This document shows, piece by piece, positions 25,880 through 34,594 of a stretch of DNA of 64,000 nt. The stretch spans positions 31,506-95,505 of the forward strand of contig JAJXUD010000006.1 of NCBI GenBank assembly GCA_021783235.1, written 5' to 3'. Under the pieces are notes generated by a model. The model saw only the letters and a program-made list of their open reading frames with translations, ran no database searches and had not been told where the DNA came from. Position 1 is the first letter of the stretch. Each line of letters opens with the position of its first letter. This stretch comes from Myxococcales bacterium (lineage in GTDB: Bacteria; Myxococcota; Myxococcia; Myxococcales; JAKAPL01). The translations under genes and the position numbers were made by a program.

Positions 25880-26593
25880 ATGCCGACCCGACCGCCAAGC
25901 CTTCCGCTTCCCGTGAGCTCGCTCTTTTTCGCCGCGATCGCGATTGGCTTCTTTCCGACCCGGGCGCTCTCGGAGCCGCTCGTCCTCTCGCTCCCGGACG
26001 AGGCGTCGCTCGGGCTCTTGCCCGAGCGGTTGCCGGGCGATCTGCTCGACCTCGGCTCCAGCCGGCTCATCGGCTGGCACCACGGCGGCCACCACGGCGC
26101 GGGCGGCACGAACGAAGGACCGACCTTTGGCATCGACGCCGGCGGCGCCTTTCCGCTCCCCTCGAGTGGTCAGGAGGCGGCGGCGTCCGTCGCGCTGGGC
26201 GCGCGGGCCGGCTACCAGTGGGCCGATGGCATCGCGGTCCAGCTCCGCTACGACGACCTCGGGCTCAACCGGACCCTGCTCGCGAACTCCCAGCTCCAGT
26301 TTCTCACGGTCGGGATGCGCTACACCTTCCCCTACTTCTTGCCGATGCCGTTCATCGAGGCGATGGCCGGGTCCGCCTTCGTCAACTCGAGCGTCCCGGT
26401 CGAACCCGGCGGAGAGGTCGCGGCCGCTTTCTTTGGCGGCGCCGTCGGCGTCGGGCTCTCGGTGCCCCTGAGCCGTCACCTGAACCTCGACCTCGCCGCG
26501 CGCGACTACATGAGCGAGGCGGGCGCCGCGTTCCTCGACGTACTCACGGCGCAGGTCGGCATCGGCTTCACCGTCGGCGGACCTCCCCGCTGA
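25880..26593 (+). CDS. Outer-membrane beta-barrel protein (OmpA-like, 8-strand type)
   Basis: 237 residues: a Pro-rich N-terminus, hydrophobic export signal (SSLFFAAIAIGFFPTRA), a His/Gly-rich stretch (WHHGGHHGAGG) and then alternating amphipathic strands (ALGARAGYQWADGIAVQLRYDDLGLN, QFLTVGMRYTF, FGGAVGVGLSVPL). It ends AQVGIGFTVG, typical of small barrels. Start ATG at 25880 is the one directly before the signal. It is 24 bp upstream of the Band-7 lipoprotein gene and so probably in the same operon. The His-rich loop could bind metal; the function is otherwise unknown. Confidence 0.75.
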   Translation: MPTRPPSLPLPVSSLFFAAIAIGFFPTRALSEPLVLSLPDEASLGLLPERLPGDLLDLGSSRLIGWHHGGHHGAGGTNEGPTFGIDAGGAFPLPSSGQEAAASVALGARAGYQWADGIAVQLRYDDLGLNRTLLANSQLQFLTVGMRYTFPYFLPMPFIEAMAGSAFVNSSVPVEPGGEVAAAFFGGAVGVGLSVPLSRHLNLDLAARDYMSEAGAAFLDVLTAQVGIGFTVGGPPR

Positions 26594-26617
26594 CCCAACC
26601 CGAAGGAGAACTCCGAG

Positions 26618-27493
26618 ATGAAGCAACGGTTCCCACTCTTCCGCTCCGCGCTCTGCGCCCTCGCCTCGCTCGCGGCCCTAGGCTCGGGCTGCGCTTATGT
26701 GAACGTCCCGCCCGGCCACGTCGCGGTCGATTGGACCACCGACGGCATGAGCGACAAGATCTACTCCCCGGGATCTTGGGGCATCGGCGTCTACGATCAG
26801 CCGACGATCTTCGACGCCCGTTCGCAGGAGCGCGAAGAGCGGCTCAACGTCCTCACCGCCAACGGCGAGCGGATCATCCTCGACACCTCGATCCGCTACC
26901 ACATCATCCCGAACGAAGCGCTGGCGCTCATCCAGAGCCTCGGCACCCACTACTACTCCATCCTGATCGGGCCGACGCTCCGCTCGCAGGCCCGGCGGGT
27001 CATCGGCCGCTACCTCCCCGAGGAGCTCTACTCGACGAAGCGCGAGGCCATCGAGCGGGAGATCCGCACTGGCGTCGAGCAGGGCATCCAGGGGCGCCAC
27101 CTCATCCTCGAGGCGGTCCTGATCCGCGACGTCACCCTCCCAGAGGAGATCCAGCAGGCCATCAACGACAAGCTCCAGGCGGAGCAGAACACCCTCAAGC
27201 AGAAGTACCTCATCGAGACCGCCAAGCTGGTCGCGGATCGGCAGAAGATCGAGGCAGAGGGCGAGGCGCAGCAGGCCCGGATTCGGGCGCAGGGCCAGGC
27301 CGACGCGAAGAAGATCGAGGGCCAGGGTGTCGCGGCCTACGAGAAGGAGGTCGCCCAGAACCTGACGCCCGAGGTGCTCAAATTCCAGGAGATCGAGAAC
27401 CTGAACCACCTTGCCCGCTCGAGCAACGCGAAGATCCTGATGTTCGGCGACAGCAAGACCGCGATCCCCCTCATCGACCTCAAGAACCAGTAG
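26618..27493 (+). CDS. Prohibitin/Band-7 (SPFH) lipoprotein
   Basis: 291 residues. Lipoprotein signal MKQRFPLFRSALCALASLAA with lipobox LGSGC. The SPFH/Band-7 domain runs about 28-210 (VPPGHVAVDWTTDG, LDTSIRYHIIPNEALALI) and is followed by a coiled coil rich in Gln/Glu/Ala (QKIEAEGEAQQARIRAQGQ). Most Band-7 proteins are anchored by a TM helix; here a lipid anchor is predicted instead, which places it in the periplasm or outer membrane. It probably forms ring oligomers at the membrane. AAGGAGAA lies upstream of the ATG. A strong hairpin follows the stop. Confidence 0.88.
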   Translation: MKQRFPLFRSALCALASLAALGSGCAYVNVPPGHVAVDWTTDGMSDKIYSPGSWGIGVYDQPTIFDARSQEREERLNVLTANGERIILDTSIRYHIIPNEALALIQSLGTHYYSILIGPTLRSQARRVIGRYLPEELYSTKREAIEREIRTGVEQGIQGRHLILEAVLIRDVTLPEEIQQAINDKLQAEQNTLKQKYLIETAKLVADRQKIEAEGEAQQARIRAQGQADAKKIEGQGVAAYEKEVAQNLTPEVLKFQEIENLNHLARSSNAKILMFGDSKTAIPLIDLKNQ

Positions 27494-27507
27494 CGCCCCA
27501 AAGGGCT

Positions 27508-27550
27508 CCCCTCCTCTCCCCTGGCCGTGCGCGCTGGGGAGAGGAAGGGG
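27508..27550 (+). terminator. GC-rich hairpin after the Band-7 gene
   Basis: Arms CCCCTCCTCTCCCC (27508-27521) and GGGGAGAGGAAGGGG (27536-27550) pair over 14 bp with one bulged base and a 14-nt loop. There is no U run after it, so it is either a U-less terminator or a transcript-stabilising stem between the Band-7 gene and the next large gene. Confidence 0.5.
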
Positions 27551-27613
27551 GCCCGGCCTCGAGGCCCGTCCAGCCGGCATCCCGAGAGCCCCGCGGGGTA
27601 TGCTCGCGCCCTG

Positions 27614-30600
27614 GTGCCACGCCCCCTTCGCCTCGCGCTCGTCGCGATTTCCCTCCCGCTCCTCTTCGAGGTGGCGCTGAACGGCTTCCTCGCCTCCCAC
27701 CTCCTCGAGCGACTCGTCTCCGAGTCCGACCGCTCGGTCCTCCTTCACTACGACCGCGCCTGGGCGCTCTGGCCCTCGCGGGCCCACGTCGCGGGCCTCC
27801 GCGTCGCCGGCGAGGATCCGAACGTCCAGTTCGAGCTCGATGTGGCCAGGGCGACCCTCTCGCTCCAGCCGCTCGCGCTCGTCCACAAGCGGCTCCACGC
27901 CCGCTGGGTCCAAGCCGAGGGCGCCTCGTTCCGGCTGCGGCCCAAGCTTCGCCCCGAGAGCGTCGCGGGCGCCGGCCTGTCGAGCTGGCCCATCCTCCTC
28001 GACTTTTCCGGCCCGCCGCTGCGAGCGCCCGGCCCACCTCCTCCCGCGGGCCCTCGACCGCCGCCGGGCCACTACTGGACCGTGGTCGTCGACTCCGTCG
28101 ACGGCGCGATGGGTGACGTCTGGATCGGCCCCTACCGGCTCTCGGGCCCAGGCCACGCCACCGGCCGCTTCACCTTCGAGCCGAAGACCCTCGTCGACGT
28201 CGACGGCCACCTCGACCTCGCGGGGGCCTCGCTCGAGGGGTACGGCATCCCGATCGCGCGTGCCCTGACAGGCACGGTGACCGCGTTCCTCCCCCCATTC
28301 GATCCCATGCCGATCCCGACCGTCGCGGTCGTCGGCAAGGGGATCGCCCATGCCGCGCTCGGTGGCGAGCTCCTCAGCCTCAGACCGCTGCATGGCCTCT
28401 TGCGCCGCCACCAGCTCGCGACGCCAGCCGCACGCTCGGGAAGCTTCTCCATCGACGCCACCCTGGATCACGGGCGGCTCGCCGCCGGCAGCCACGCGGC
28501 GCTGCGCGCCCGCGACTTTCGCACCGCGGCGGGGCCGCTCGAACTCGTGGCCGGTGAGGCCGCCGCCGACGCCTCGGTCGACGCGGTGGCGACGGGCCCA
28601 GCGAGGCTGAAGCTCTCGCTCACCGCCGGGCCTCTCGCCGCGGTCCAGCCCGGCGACCTCTCGCCGCTGCTCGAGGGCGCCCGGTTCGGCCTGACGGCCG
28701 AGACCGCCCGGCTCGACCTCCTCCACCGTCCCTTCGGCGATCTCTTGCTCCAGGCCAACCTCGCCTCGGCGACCCTCCCGAACCTCGCGAGGCTGGGATC
28801 CTTGCTGCCGCCCTCCGTCCGGCCCATGGCCGGCCACGCGGTCGTCGACGTCGCCCTCGAGCGGGCACCCGGCAGATCGCCGGAGGCCGCCGTCGATGTC
28901 GAGGCCGACGGCCTCGAGCTCTCGCTTCCTGGGCTGCGCGTGCGCGGGTCGAGCCGGGCCAGCGCGCGGCTCTTCGGCATCGCGCCGCCGGGCGAGGCGC
29001 CGAGCCTCGTCCCCACGACGATCGCCGGACGGCTCGAGGCGAGCGCGGAGGCGAGCGCGTCGACGCAAGAGGGGGAGCCGCTCGGCGACGCCCAGCTTCA
29101 GCTCGAGGCGCGGCTTGAACCCTCCAGCCTGCGGCTCCAGTCGCTGCTCGAGCGGCTCTCCGGGGCCGTCCGTAGCCGCGGCGTCCTCGCGCGCCTGGAT
29201 CCCCTCGCTCCGTTCCTACCCTCGGGGATCGGGCTGACTGGCGGGCGGGGGCGCTTCCACGCGGAGGCGGAGATCGCCCGCGGCGACGTGCTCCCTGGCA
29301 GCCGCCTCGAGCTCGAGCTCGACGCCATGGGCGCGCGGATCGGGGCGGCCGAGATCCGAGGAACCGGCCGCCTGCACGCGCGGGTGGCCGGCACGCCCGA
29401 GCGGCCCGAGGGGCGGCTTCGGCTCTCGATCGCCTCCTTCACGGCTCGCCTGAAGGGACGGCTCGCCCTGCGCGCCCGATCGATCTCGCTCGCGCTCGCG
29501 AGCCGAGAGCTCCGGCTCTGGCACGAGCCGCTCCGGGATCTCTCGCCGCGCCTCGCGTTCCAGGGTCTGGAGGCCCCGGATCTCGATGCCGTGCGGCCGA
29601 TCTTGCCCCAGCCATTCTCGAGCCTGCCGCTCTCGGGGCGGCTCCTCGTCGACGGCTCCCTCGCGGGTGCTGCCGGGGACCGCTGGACGGGCAAGCTCGC
29701 CTTGCGCGGCCGAGACCTCCGCGCGCCGGTCGGTCCACTCCGGGTCGCGGCGCGAGTGGACGCCACCGCCGACCTCGCCGGCGCGGCGCCTCCGCTCTCG
29801 ACCGGCCGATCCCAGCACGCCACGCTCGGCGGATCCCTGTCGGGCAGCTCCGGGCTGTCGCTCCAGCGCGGGACTGCGGAGACCGCGTCGCTCCAGCTCC
29901 TCTTCGACGGCCGGGTTCCCGAACGGCCCTTCTCGGACCTCGCGCCCTCGAAGCTCATCCGCGCGCTCGACGCCACAATCCACGCCGGCGGCCAGCTGAA
30001 CGACCTCTCGGTCGTCGACCCCTGGCTGGCCAAGCTCTCGAAGGATCGGCCGCTGCGCGCCGAAGGCGAGGCCGGGATCGCGATCGACGGACAGCTCGCG
30101 AAGGGCCACGTCCTTCCCGGCGCGCGCGTGAGCCTGAGATCGACGCGGGCGACGCTCGCCTCGAACCTCGGCCTCACGCTCGAAACGAGCGCGTCCGCGG
30201 ACGTCGAGGTCATCCAGAGCGCGGGCGACGCAACCCTGGACGTCCACGCGAGCCTGCCGAGCTACGAGCTGAGCGACCGTTCGGTCAGCATGCCGCTCCT
30301 GCGCGGCAGCGGAGCGACCGCCCACCTGAGCGCGCTGCTCCCCTCCCCGATTCCCTGGCGATGGCCCACCGGCTGGTCGGTGAGCGCCGGGCTCGGCGCG
30401 GCCGATCTTCCAGACCTCGCGAGCGCCGCGCTGCACCTGCCTCAGACGAGCCAGCTGCGGGTGGATGGCGGCGGCGCGCGGCTCCGCGCGGCGTTCTCGC
30501 TCGCGGCCGACGGCCGCCGCTCCGAGGACGTTCGGATCGTGGCCGACGAGACGCGGCTCGAGGTGGGGGGCAACCCCGTGACCTGTGACTGGAACCTGCT

Positions 30601-31141
30601 GCTCGACCTGAGTCACCTCGACGCTGCCTCCCCGGTGTTGGATCTGCGCGGAAGCTCGCTCACCATCCGGCACGCCGACGTGACGAGCCTCGGCGAGCCC
30701 CGCGACTGGTGGGGGCAGTTCGAGGTGAAGAGGGGGGCGCTCGACCCCGGCGGGGTCGAGGGCCACCCCTTCTTCAACGGCAGTCTCTCCGCCCACGCCC
30801 GCGATCTCCTCCCGCTGCTCGACCTCTACGGGACGCGGCTCGGAATCCCCGGGATCCTCGACTCGGCGCTCGACTTCGAGGGATTCGACGCCACGGGCGA
30901 GCTGACGCTCGGGCCAAAGCTCATTCAGATCGATCGCTTCAGCGCGACCGGCGAGATCCTCGACGCCCGGGGACGCCTGCGGCTCCACGACGGCGACAAG
31001 CGGGGCCAGATCCTGCTGACGAGCGGTCCGCTCGCGGTCGGGGCCGACGTGGACGGCAAGAAGACCTCGATCCGGATCTTCGGAGCACGCAGCTGGTTCG
31101 ACGAGACCGTGCGGGCGCCGCTCGCCGATACGGCTCCGTGA
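27614..31141 (+). CDS. Very large AsmA/TamB-like envelope protein
   Basis: 1175 residues. One N-terminal TM anchor (LALVAISLPLLFEVALNGFL) is followed by a long periplasmic region of repeating short beta strands rich in Leu/Ala/Gly/Arg with recurring GxLxxDGxL-type turns, typical of AsmA-like, TamB and YdbH proteins. These form hydrophobic-groove bridges for phospholipids between inner and outer membrane. Start is taken as GTG at 27614, just before the TM helix; the sequence upstream in frame is Arg/Pro-rich and crosses the hairpin. A second protein of the same type lies at 34595-37999. The family name is by overall pattern, not a specific motif. Confidence 0.75.
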   Translation: MPRPLRLALVAISLPLLFEVALNGFLASHLLERLVSESDRSVLLHYDRAWALWPSRAHVAGLRVAGEDPNVQFELDVARATLSLQPLALVHKRLHARWVQAEGASFRLRPKLRPESVAGAGLSSWPILLDFSGPPLRAPGPPPPAGPRPPPGHYWTVVVDSVDGAMGDVWIGPYRLSGPGHATGRFTFEPKTLVDVDGHLDLAGASLEGYGIPIARALTGTVTAFLPPFDPMPIPTVAVVGKGIAHAALGGELLSLRPLHGLLRRHQLATPAARSGSFSIDATLDHGRLAAGSHAALRARDFRTAAGPLELVAGEAAADASVDAVATGPARLKLSLTAGPLAAVQPGDLSPLLEGARFGLTAETARLDLLHRPFGDLLLQANLASATLPNLARLGSLLPPSVRPMAGHAVVDVALERAPGRSPEAAVDVEADGLELSLPGLRVRGSSRASARLFGIAPPGEAPSLVPTTIAGRLEASAEASASTQEGEPLGDAQLQLEARLEPSSLRLQSLLERLSGAVRSRGVLARLDPLAPFLPSGIGLTGGRGRFHAEAEIARGDVLPGSRLELELDAMGARIGAAEIRGTGRLHARVAGTPERPEGRLRLSIASFTARLKGRLALRARSISLALASRELRLWHEPLRDLSPRLAFQGLEAPDLDAVRPILPQPFSSLPLSGRLLVDGSLAGAAGDRWTGKLALRGRDLRAPVGPLRVAARVDATADLAGAAPPLSTGRSQHATLGGSLSGSSGLSLQRGTAETASLQLLFDGRVPERPFSDLAPSKLIRALDATIHAGGQLNDLSVVDPWLAKLSKDRPLRAEGEAGIAIDGQLAKGHVLPGARVSLRSTRATLASNLGLTLETSASADVEVIQSAGDATLDVHASLPSYELSDRSVSMPLLRGSGATAHLSALLPSPIPWRWPTGWSVSAGLGAADLPDLASAALHLPQTSQLRVDGGGARLRAAFSLAADGRRSEDVRIVADETRLEVGGNPVTCDWNLLLDLSHLDAASPVLDLRGSSLTIRHADVTSLGEPRDWWGQFEVKRGALDPGGVEGHPFFNGSLSAHARDLLPLLDLYGTRLGIPGILDSALDFEGFDATGELTLGPKLIQIDRFSATGEILDARGRLRLHDGDKRGQILLTSGPLAVGADVDGKKTSIRIFGARSWFDETVRAPLADTAP

Positions 31142-31266
31142 CAGGCGGTCCCACGGCTCCGCTCGCAGGCGCCCCGCCTCGCCCGCCCCGCCCTGGGACC
31201 GAATTGGGTCGGACCCGACGCTGCATGCCACGAGGGAAAGGGCTAGACTGAGGGCTCATCGCCACT

Positions 31267-31617
31267 TTGGAGGCCGCCATCGTCAAGCGCCTTGCCCTCG
31301 CCGCGCTCGTGGCCCTCGCCGCGGGATGCGCGGTGACGACCTATGATGGTCTCGCCGCGGACGAGCGCCGCTCCTACCGATCGTGCATCGACGACTGCTC
31401 CTCCGAGGCCGCCGGCGCCCGCACGGCCGCCGCCGACGACGAGGAGGCCCGACAGATGGCGGGCTGGGAGCTCGCCGCCTGCCGATCCGACTGCCGCACC
31501 GAGTACCGCCCCGGGCGCGTCCGCGGCGGGGACGGAGAATCGAAGGTGGACACGGGGGCCAGCCACCCGACCGGCGCCGTCGTCGACCATCCCGCGACCC
31601 CGCCGTCCCCCGATTGA
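31267..31617 (+). CDS. Small Cys-containing lipoprotein
   Basis: 116 residues: signal and lipobox LAALVALAAGC, then an Asp/Ser/Cys segment (YRSCIDDCSSEAAG, ACRSDCRTEYRPG) in which two CxxxC pairs could form disulfides, and a Pro-rich tail. The only start before the signal is TTG at 31267. A strong GGAGG at 31269-31273 lies after that TTG and points at 31279, where the codon is ATC, so the start is uncertain. It follows the large AsmA-like gene and precedes OsmC by about 50 bp. Function unknown. Confidence 0.65.
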   Translation: MEAAIVKRLALAALVALAAGCAVTTYDGLAADERRSYRSCIDDCSSEAAGARTAAADDEEARQMAGWELAACRSDCRTEYRPGRVRGGDGESKVDTGASHPTGAVVDHPATPPSPD

Positions 31618-31669
31618 GCCACGGGCCGCGGCCGCGGCGCCGGCCGCTCCTTTCACGGAGGAAGCGCAC

Positions 31670-32113
31670 ATGTCCAAGCCCGCAGGAGAGTTTCAGATCG
31701 GCCTCGAACGGCTCGACGCCTACGAGTTCGAAGTCCAGTTCGACAAGCCGCAGTACGAGCGAATCCTCCTCGACGAGCCGGCCCCGCTCGGCAGGGACCA
31801 GGCGCCGAACGCGTCCCGGATCCTCGCGGCGGCCGTGGGCAACTGCCTCTCCGCGAGCCTCCTCTTCTGCTTGAAGAAGGCCGGCGTCGAGGCCGGCGGT
31901 TTGCGCACCGACGTCCAGGTTCAGCTCGTGCGCAACGAGAACAACCGCCTCCGCATCGGGTCCGTCGACGTCACTCTGCACCCCTCGGTCCCGGACGGCG
32001 CCGCGCTCGCCGGCTGCCTGTCCACCTTCGAGGATTTCTGCGTCGTGACCCAGAGCGTGCGCGCGGGGCTGGAGGTCCGCGTCAAGGTCGAGCCCGAGCC
32101 CGAGAAGGGCTGA
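31670..32113 (+). CDS. OsmC/Ohr-family protein
   Basis: 147 residues with the OsmC fold: substrate-side strands YEFEVQFDKPQYERILLDEP, helix with the first reactive Cys in AVGNCLSASLLFCLKKAG, and second Cys in TFEDFCVVTQSVRAG. This matches thiol-dependent organic hydroperoxide reductases. A good GGAGGAAG lies 6 bp before the ATG. The last 32 bp overlap the convergent P-type ATPase gene. It is cytoplasmic and protects against lipid or organic peroxides. Confidence 0.88.
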   Translation: MSKPAGEFQIGLERLDAYEFEVQFDKPQYERILLDEPAPLGRDQAPNASRILAAAVGNCLSASLLFCLKKAGVEAGGLRTDVQVQLVRNENNRLRIGSVDVTLHPSVPDGAALAGCLSTFEDFCVVTQSVRAGLEVRVKVEPEPEKG

Positions 32114-34511
32114 GCGGCGCCCCCTCCTGCTCCTGCCGAACGCCGACGGCGGGCGGCGAGGTGTGAGGCTGCAGGAGCTCGACGATCTGGACTTTGAGAC
32201 CGTCAAGTCCAATCGCGAAGAGGGCCACCGCGCCCGCGAGCCCGAGGATCGCCCCGCCGGGGAGCGGTGCCATGAGCCAGCCTCGCCAGGCGAGGAGCGA
32301 GGCGGCGAGGAGCCCTCCCGCGGAGCTCGCGGCCAGCGCGAGGCTCGGCCGCGCGCCCCACAGCCGGCGGCGGCTTCGGACCAGGTAGACAGTGGCCTGA
32401 CCGGTGTAGACGAGCATCAGGAAGACGAACGTCTGCTGCTCCTTCAGGCCCGCGAGCCGATCCCGCGCGAAGAGGAGCGCCGCCACCCCGAAACCCACCC
32501 AGGCGCCCGCGAGCACGAGGCCGATCGAGGCGAGCGCGGTGACGTTCCAGCGCTCCGGCTTCGGCGAGAAGGAGACCCGGTCGGTCGCGATCGCCATCGT
32601 GACGAAGTCGTTCGCGAAGAGGAGCAGCACGATGAGCCGCGGCGTCATCGGGACGCTGTCCGCGAAGAGCAGCCAGCCGCCCAGGAAGAGGATGGCCTGC
32701 GAGGTCTTCACGATCTTGTTCAGCGCGTAGGTGAGCAGCCGCTGGTAGATCCGGCGGCCGTTCTCCACGGCGTCGACCGCCTTCGAGAGCCCCTCCGAGA
32801 CGAGGACGATGCCCGCGGAGGCTTTGGCCACGTCGGTGGCCCCCGAGACGGCAATCCCCACCTCCGCCTGCCGCAGCGCCGGAGCGTCGTTGACGCCATC
32901 GCCGGTCATCCCAACCACGTGGCCATGCCGCTGCAAGCCGCGGACGAGCCGGAACTTGTCCTCCGGGAAGACCTCGGCGACGACCCCGACGCCCGTGGCG
33001 TCGTACTCGGCCGCGCGGAGCGCCGCCGCCGTCCGGGTCGCCCCGACGATCCCGATCTCGGCCGCGATCGCCCGGGCCGTCGACGCGCTGTCGCCCGTCA
33101 CCAGGATCGTCCGGATCCCGAGCGCCCCGAGCCGCCGCAGCGTCGCACCGGAATCGGGCCTCGGCGGATCCGAGAGGCCGATGAGCCCCACGATCTCCGG
33201 CCGCTCCCCCTCCCCCGACGCCACCGCGAGCACCCGGTCCCCTCGCCCGGCGAGCCGTTCGAGCTCCGCCTCGAGCCCCGTCGGCACGGCCGCCGCGAGC
33301 TCCGCGAGCGCGTGCGGCGCTCCCTTGAGGACGTGGAGCAGCCGCCCCCCGAGGAGGACCCGCGCCGCCGATCGCTTGATGCGCGGGTCGAAGGGGACGA
33401 GGTCGATCCGCTCGCCCGGCACGGCGAGCCCCCGGCGGCGGGCCTCCTCGATCAGCGCCAGGTCGATCGGGTCCTGGGTCGAGGCGTCCGAGGCCTGGCA
33501 GGCGAACCCGAGCAGCTCGCCCTCCGAATGAGCGCCAAAGGGGCGCAGCGCCGTCACGGCGAGCTGCGCCCGCGTGATCGTCCCGGTCTTGTCGCAGCAG
33601 AGGACGTCCATGGCGGCGGCCTCCTCGAGCGCCGCCAGCTTGGCGACGAGGACTCCCTCGGAGGAGAGTTCCCGAGAGCCGATGGCCGTCGCGAGGGTGA
33701 ACGTCGCAGGCAACGCGACCGGTATGGACGCGACGAGGAGCATCAATAGGAAAGGCAGCACGCGCGCGAGTGGAGCTCCGGTCGAAGCCGCGCGAACCAG
33801 CAGGATCCCCGTCACCAAGAAGTCCAGGCCGACGAGGTAGCGGACGATCTGGAGGACGGCCGCCTCGATGTGGCTCGCCGCCCCGGCCTTCCCCACGAAC
33901 TCGGCGGAACGCCCGTAGTGGGTCGCCGACCCGGTCCGCACGACGTCCGCGTCGGCCTCGCCCCGCTCGAGGGTCGACCCGGCGTAGAGCGTGCCGCCGG
34001 CCCCGACCTCCACCGGAAGCGACTCACCGGTCAAGGCGGCACGGCTCTCGAGCAGGTAGCCGCCCACGACTCGGCAGTCGGCCGGAGTCACGTCTCCCAT
34101 CCGGAGGTGAACCCGGTCGCCGGGCACCAGCTCCCGGGCAGCGACCCCGCGCCAGACCCCGTCCCGTCTCACCCGCGCACCGACCGCCAGCCGGGCGCGC
34201 AGCAGCTCGATGGCCCGCTCGGCACGGCCCTCCTCGACGAGACCGAGCGTCGCGTTGAAGGCGAGGAGGCCGAACACGATGAGCGCCTGGGCGCGGTGGC
34301 CGAGGACGAGTTCGAGGGCCAGACTGACCTCGAGCATCCACGGAACCGGCGCCCAGAACCGCTTCAGGAGGCGCCGGACGGGGTGGGGGCGGCGCTCGGC
34401 GACCTCGTTCGGCCCCAGACGGGCCAGCCGCTCCCGAGCCTCCGCTTCCGTGAGGCCGGTGGCCTTCGCGTCCTCCACGGAGCTGACAGTGATCATCCGG
34501 GGCCTGGACAT
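32082..34511 (-). CDS. P-type ATPase, proton-pump (PMA/type IIIA-like)
   Basis: 809 residues. N-terminal cation-ATPase domain (TGLTEAEARERLARLGPNEV), actuator TGES loop in AALTGESLPVEV, the phosphorylation site D307 in CDKTGTITRAQL, hinge MTGDGVNDAPALRQAEVGIA and ten predicted TM helices. TM4 reads VASIPVALPATF, like plasma-membrane H+-ATPases, and the lack of CPC or N-terminal metal-binding Cys argues against a heavy-metal pump. It probably extrudes protons (or K+/H+). Start ATG at 34511 (MSRPRM); an internal ATG at 34496 is possible. It overlaps OsmC at the 3' end and is divergent from the YdbH-like gene 84 bp away. Confidence 0.88.
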   Translation of the reverse strand: MSRPRMITVSSVEDAKATGLTEAEARERLARLGPNEVAERRPHPVRRLLKRFWAPVPWMLEVSLALELVLGHRAQALIVFGLLAFNATLGLVEEGRAERAIELLRARLAVGARVRRDGVWRGVAARELVPGDRVHLRMGDVTPADCRVVGGYLLESRAALTGESLPVEVGAGGTLYAGSTLERGEADADVVRTGSATHYGRSAEFVGKAGAASHIEAAVLQIVRYLVGLDFLVTGILLVRAASTGAPLARVLPFLLMLLVASIPVALPATFTLATAIGSRELSSEGVLVAKLAALEEAAAMDVLCCDKTGTITRAQLAVTALRPFGAHSEGELLGFACQASDASTQDPIDLALIEEARRRGLAVPGERIDLVPFDPRIKRSAARVLLGGRLLHVLKGAPHALAELAAAVPTGLEAELERLAGRGDRVLAVASGEGERPEIVGLIGLSDPPRPDSGATLRRLGALGIRTILVTGDSASTARAIAAEIGIVGATRTAAALRAAEYDATGVGVVAEVFPEDKFRLVRGLQRHGHVVGMTGDGVNDAPALRQAEVGIAVSGATDVAKASAGIVLVSEGLSKAVDAVENGRRIYQRLLTYALNKIVKTSQAILFLGGWLLFADSVPMTPRLIVLLLFANDFVTMAIATDRVSFSPKPERWNVTALASIGLVLAGAWVGFGVAALLFARDRLAGLKEQQTFVFLMLVYTGQATVYLVRSRRRLWGARPSLALAASSAGGLLAASLLAWRGWLMAPLPGGAILGLAGAVALFAIGLDGLKVQIVELLQPHTSPPAVGVRQEQEGAPLSPSRARARP

Positions 34512-34594
34512 CAAGCGGCCGGCTGCTTTGCAGCACCCATCGGCCCTCCTCGGGAGGCTCGCTGCCGCGCCGCCGGTGATAAGCTCCGCGCGTC

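Noticed and set aside
32163..33749. Long rightward frame across the P-type ATPase
   Set aside because: Antisense shadow; the leftward frame carries DKTGT, TGES and GDGVNDA motifs.
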